A program made the position numbers and the translations under genes. The notes beneath the pieces are model-generated. The model was given only the letters and a program-made list of their open reading frames with translations. It did no database searches and was not told the origin of the DNA. Positions 31,337 to 34,503 of a stretch of 34,503 nt of DNA are shown here, in pieces. The first letter of the stretch is position 1; every line of letters begins with the position of its first letter. The stretch spans positions 1 through 34,503 of the forward strand of contig CAZVFX010000076.1 in assembly GCA_964626565.1 (NCBI GenBank), written 5' to 3'. The DNA comes from CAZVFX01 sp964626565 (GTDB taxonomy: Bacteria; Myxococcota_A; UBA9042; CAIXZC01).

Positions 31337-32419
31337 TCAATCCTGCCTCGGGCGGCGTCCTCGGCGCCGGATCACCGCGGGCTCAAAACCTTCAGGAAGC
31401 GGTGCCACACCCGATACCCTCACCTCGAACTCGTGACACTCACGAAGATCAAAGAGGAATAGAAAAGAACACTTCTCGGCCAGGCCGAGATCGCCCAAGG
31501 CCCAGTCAGATGCCGGCCGGGCGTCCTCAAGCCCCGACAGCGGGCTCATAAAGCCGGTATCGTCATCCCACGCCTTCCCGCTCAGGAAGAAACCGTACCC
31601 ATGCTCCCCGGCATCCCATCTGAACGCCTCCATAATGAGGGTTTGCAGGTCATCCAGAGAGTTGTGTGAACCTGCCTCGATAAGGCAGGAGAATCGGGGG
31701 TCCTTCCTCAGTTTCACTCTAAACGAGTAGCATTGCGGAGTGGCGTCGGCCGGAATCTCCTGGCCGCAGTCGGCGAGCCCGAGGCGGGCCGCCAGCCGCG
31801 TCAGAAACTCCGGGTCCCCGGCCGCCACCGCAAAAATGGCGTCCACCAAACCCGGCGACGGGGCTTTGTCCCAAAGCCAGAAAGCCCTGACAAGCGCCCG
31901 CACAGCCTCCTCCCTCGCCTCGGGCCGGCCGCTGCCCATGAGCAGCAGCAGAGTCTCCAGCGCAGGCCGGCACTCCTGCACCACGGCCAGGCGAGCCAGG
32001 CCCGCGGCCGCAAACCGCCGCCGCCGGGAAGAATACTTGTCCCGGGGCCGCGTATACTCCATCATCTCCGCCCAGAATGCCGATGACGAGGTGTTGGCGG
32101 TGCGGCCAACCAGGTCCATCAGTACATCTTGCACCACGCCGCTCCCGGGCCCCCCTTTTTCGGCCACCAGCCGCACCAGCTCCTGAACTTCCTCCACTCC
32201 CTCATGGGGGAGCACATAACGATAGTCTGCCAGGTCGTAACCCACCCACTGGGATTCCGACGCGTTCATCTCCGGCGCGGTCCAGATCTGCTCGACCCGG
32301 TCCAACCGGTCCCGGAACTGCTCATACCTGCTATGTATTGTTTTCAAGCTGGCCCGACGAGGCTTTTCGTCGAACAGATACCAATCCACCAACGGGTCGC
32401 TGTCGGGATCGTGCGGCAT
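31337..32419 (-). CDS. PRiA4_ORF3-like domain protein with helical N-terminal part
   Basis: The protein has 360 residues and no signal. Residues 30-215 are mainly helical, with HEAT-like pairs around 135-215 (FAAAGLARLAVVQ and EAVRALVRAFWL). Residues 230-343 match the plasmid pRiA4b ORF-3-like domain: YSFRVKL, SLDDLQTLIMEAFRWD, HGYGFFL and FLFLFDLRECHEFEVRV. In usual members the last strand reads YDFGD.W.H, so this copy is diverged at that site. The domain's biochemical role is not established. The start at 32419 has GAGGGG just upstream and is 8 nt past the stop of the protease gene, so the two are coupled. The basic tail RRRGRRPRQD may bind nucleic acid, which is a guess. It converges with the small truncated protein gene. 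Confidence 0.8.
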   Translation of the reverse strand: MPHDPDSDPLVDWYLFDEKPRRASLKTIHSRYEQFRDRLDRVEQIWTAPEMNASESQWVGYDLADYRYVLPHEGVEEVQELVRLVAEKGGPGSGVVQDVLMDLVGRTANTSSSAFWAEMMEYTRPRDKYSSRRRRFAAAGLARLAVVQECRPALETLLLLMGSGRPEAREEAVRALVRAFWLWDKAPSPGLVDAIFAVAAGDPEFLTRLAARLGLADCGQEIPADATPQCYSFRVKLRKDPRFSCLIEAGSHNSLDDLQTLIMEAFRWDAGEHGYGFFLSGKAWDDDTGFMSPLSGLEDARPASDWALGDLGLAEKCSFLFLFDLRECHEFEVRVSGVAPLPEGFEPAVIRRRGRRPRQD

Positions 32420-32427
32420 GCTCCCCT

Positions 32428-34362
32428 CTATTTCCCCTTCTTCCACGGCCTCGGTACGATGGTGAGGCCTCGCTTGCCCACGAACATGCGGCACCGATTT
32501 TCATAAGATCCGGAACAAAGGCCCATCTTGTCCGGCGCCAGACTCCCCACGGTTTCGCCCATGAGCCGGACATCCAACCCGTCCATGGCCAGACGCATCG
32601 CCTCAGTGGGGGCGCCGGCCTTGTCCACCAGCCTCACGAACATGAAGTCCGAGGCCAACTGATCCAGCAGCGTATCCGCAGTGAAGAACTGGATGTTGAA
32701 ACCGAGCGGCGTGGCCAGGCTCTGCCATTCCCCCTCGGTCAACTCTTCCGCCTTCACCCGGCGGTACTCGTGGTTGACGAATTCGATATACAGGTCGTTG
32801 GTGCCTTTGTGGAGGCGCAAGGAGCAGAGCACATCGTAGGCGCCGGTGCAAAGGGTCAACTCATCCCCCTTCATCTCGCCCACCTCATCCCCGTCGTAGA
32901 AGATCTCCGCACCCTGCACGTCCAGCTCCAACACTCCGGTCATGTTGTCGGTGTTACGGATGTATCCCCGCACAAGCTGCTTGCCTGTGGAAGGATCTTC
33001 GGCGCAGTCCGCCTGGTAGAAACGGCTGTCCGGCCCCAGCAACGAGCAGGAGGCCCAAACCGGCTCCACCGGGATCGGATCGGGCTCGGGGATCTCTTCT
33101 TCGTCCCCGTCGTCCAGGTCGTCCCAGTCTACCGTTTCGTCATCGTAAGTGTCCTCATCGAAGATGTCGGGAATCGGTTCAGGCTGGGTATCATCTTCGA
33201 TGCTGGGCTGAAGGTCGTCTCGAATGAGCACATCGATGGCGATGGGCTGCTTCTCACCCGCATAGCCCCATTTCTCCATCCACGCCACGGTCTGGCAGGA
33301 ATACCCGTTCACCGCCCAACCCGGGCCCCAGCTATTCTTCACGATGAAGCACATGCCCCCTTCCTCGGGCATGTCGGGAAGGGTGCGATAGCCCACGATA
33401 AGGTAGGCGTGGCCGCCGGAGTGCTGGTCGATATCGACGTAATTGCTCTCCGCCAGGGTGATGAGCCCTTCGTTGTAGTACCAGTTGTCGCTCAGCTTGC
33501 TGCCGTAGGGCACGGGCAGGCCGTCGTTCTCCAGCACGGCGAGGATATCTTCCGGGCTCCACACCTCCTTGATCTGGCCCACCTTCACAGCACCGGTATC
33601 GCAGCCGGCAGCCTGGGGGATCTGGACGTCGTTGGACCCGAACTCCGAGTTGTAGGGGCAATCTTTCTCCAGGGGAATATCGAAGGTGGAAGCGGCCACA
33701 CTTGCGTCCATGCCGACTCCGTACCACGACCCTTCATCGAGCTTCGTGCATCCGCTGTCGTGGCAGTAGGGCTTGGACATGTAGTAAAACCGCTGCTCGC
33801 TGAGATCGATACTGTGGAGACCGGGCATCTCCCGCAACACCGAGAACTCGATGTGCCCGATGCCCGCAAAGGCCGCACATGTGCCTCTTCCGCCCTGGTT
33901 GCGCACCGGGACTGCGTTGAGGTGAGGCACCAGATAGTCCGCCTTCAGCGACGAAATATCGACGCTGGATCCCTGGCCGCCCCAGCCATCGCCGGCCCCG
34001 AACTCCTGGTGCTCGGTGAAGTCGTAGGTGATGAAGTTCTCCGACCGAATACTTTGCCGAGCACGTGCTCCCCGAATGAGTTCCCCGACCACAGCCTCGC
34101 CCGGGTCAAAAGTATCCTCCGACTCGGTGCTGCTCTTGCCCGCCAGTTTCAGCGCACCTTTGAGCGCGTCGGGGTTCTGGCCCGACGACTTGCTCTTGTC
34201 GACTTTCAGGTAGACAAACGCGTTCTGCCCGGTCAGCGGCTCCTTGTCCGGCAGCCCCAACGCATCGTTGAGCGCTTCTTCCAGCATCTTGTTGCAGCCA
34301 AAGCCCGCAATCAGCAGCGCCGCAACCCCCAGTAACAAGTACAATCTGCCCTTCATCATCAT
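32428..34362 (-). CDS. papain-like (C1A) cysteine protease lipoprotein
   Basis: The protein has 644 residues. A hydrophobic signal ends at Cys23 (AGFGC), a loose lipobox. Residues 135-385 are a C1A peptidase domain. Gln156 is in PVRNQGGRGTC and the nucleophile is Cys162. His318 is in SGGHAYLIVGY and Asn343 is in VKNSWGPGWAVNGY. All four catalytic positions are present, so it should be active. The extra Cys pairs (200, 205, 235, 254) fit an exported, disulfide-bonded fold. Residues 385-435 are a very acidic linker (Asp/Glu/Pro), and 436-640 is a beta-rich C-terminal region with paired Cys. I see no obvious prodomain between the signal and catalytic domain beyond residues 24-134. Three ATG codons stand in a row; the second (34359) has the best distance from GAGG. 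Confidence 0.9.
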   Translation of the reverse strand: MMMKGRLYLLLGVAALLIAGFGCNKMLEEALNDALGLPDKEPLTGQNAFVYLKVDKSKSSGQNPDALKGALKLAGKSSTESEDTFDPGEAVVGELIRGARARQSIRSENFITYDFTEHQEFGAGDGWGGQGSSVDISSLKADYLVPHLNAVPVRNQGGRGTCAAFAGIGHIEFSVLREMPGLHSIDLSEQRFYYMSKPYCHDSGCTKLDEGSWYGVGMDASVAASTFDIPLEKDCPYNSEFGSNDVQIPQAAGCDTGAVKVGQIKEVWSPEDILAVLENDGLPVPYGSKLSDNWYYNEGLITLAESNYVDIDQHSGGHAYLIVGYRTLPDMPEEGGMCFIVKNSWGPGWAVNGYSCQTVAWMEKWGYAGEKQPIAIDVLIRDDLQPSIEDDTQPEPIPDIFDEDTYDDETVDWDDLDDGDEEEIPEPDPIPVEPVWASCSLLGPDSRFYQADCAEDPSTGKQLVRGYIRNTDNMTGVLELDVQGAEIFYDGDEVGEMKGDELTLCTGAYDVLCSLRLHKGTNDLYIEFVNHEYRRVKAEELTEGEWQSLATPLGFNIQFFTADTLLDQLASDFMFVRLVDKAGAPTEAMRLAMDGLDVRLMGETVGSLAPDKMGLCSGSYENRCRMFVGKRGLTIVPRPWKKGK

Positions 34363-34410
34363 TCACCTCGCACCAATTCCGCCCACAGTAAACCATGCCG
34401 ATCGCCAAAT

Positions 34411-34427
34411 GGCAATCCCCGATTGCC
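34411..34427. other. small inverted repeat upstream of the protease gene
   Basis: GGCAAT (34411-34416) and ATTGCC (34422-34427) are perfect inverted arms with a 5-nt loop. It lies about 50 bp before the protease start and just left of the 13-bp tandem repeat. It may be a regulatory hairpin or the edge of the repeat element. Confidence 0.35.
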
Positions 34428-34503
34428 CAAGCCAGCCCCACAAGCCAACCCCACAAGCCAACCCCACAAGCCAACCCCACAAGCCAACCCCACAAGCCAA
34501 CCC
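34428..34503. repeat. 13-bp tandem repeat at the window edge
   Basis: The unit CAAGCCAACCCCA is repeated five times, with one mismatch in the first copy (34428-34440), then a partial copy cut by the window end. The period is not a multiple of three and no gene covers it, so it is non-coding. It lies upstream of the protease gene and may alter its expression by copy number. Confidence 0.85.

Noticed and set aside
31337..32419. PRiA4_ORF3-like domain taken as a sign of a mobile element
   Set aside because: The domain is known from insertion-sequence passengers, but there is no transposase, terminal repeat or target duplication near it.
32077..34335. Long open frame (752 codons) on the plus strand
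   Set aside because: It covers the protease and its neighbour, both of which have clear motifs on the minus strand. The plus-strand product has no recognisable features.

Overview
The window looks like a chromosomal piece of a GC-rich bacterium of the Myxococcota / former Deltaproteobacteria type, probably an uncultured lineage. The reasons are several lipoproteins and secreted proteins built from 'Myxococcus-type' disulfide repeats, an FHA-domain sigma-54 activator, PilZ and HD-GYP proteins, a GYF-domain membrane protein, a MopE-like metal-binding motif and a small cysteine-containing protein of a family I recall from Deltaproteobacteria. I see no rRNA, tRNA, phage or insertion sequence.

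Layout. (1) 2-1399 (-) is a CAP-domain lipoprotein, divergent from a GYF-domain membrane protein (1525-2565, +). (2) 2558-7590 (-) is a tight five-gene run: HD-GYP response regulator, two lipoproteins (one with a CGDDGCGG repeat), threonine aldolase and a GtrA-like membrane protein. (3) 7733-9871 (+) is a membrane-anchored sulfatase-superfamily protein with a MopE-like calcium motif. (4) 9875-27028 (-) is a run of nine genes in one direction. In transcription order they are a 1125-residue Cys-rich lipoprotein with a lamin-tail domain and two cohesin-like modules; three secreted proteins that each start with a dockerin-like module; an FHA/sigma-54 activator; a PilZ protein; a spermidine-synthase-like membrane protein; a Cys-rich lipoprotein; and a Cys-rich lipoprotein ending in a third cohesin-like module. 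(5) 27270-30697 (+) holds a protein with an acidic tail, a lipoprotein of eight PEGA-like repeats and a rhomboid protease. (6) 30698-31105 is the only gene-free stretch above 300 bp. It is followed by a small protein that appears to have lost its DNA-binding half (31106-31327, +). (7) 31337-34362 (-) is a papain-like protease lipoprotein followed by a PRiA4_ORF3-domain protein. A 13-bp tandem repeat runs off the right edge.

The most interesting reading is that region 4 encodes a surface assembly. Lipid-anchored scaffolds carrying cohesin-like modules and exported partners carrying dockerin-like calcium loops sit side by side, with no carbohydrate-active enzyme in view. Cysteine-rich repeats act as spacers, and regulators of the c-di-GMP/sigma-54 type lie inside the cluster. 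The domain calls rest on reading motifs by eye. Pairing of the modules is inference.
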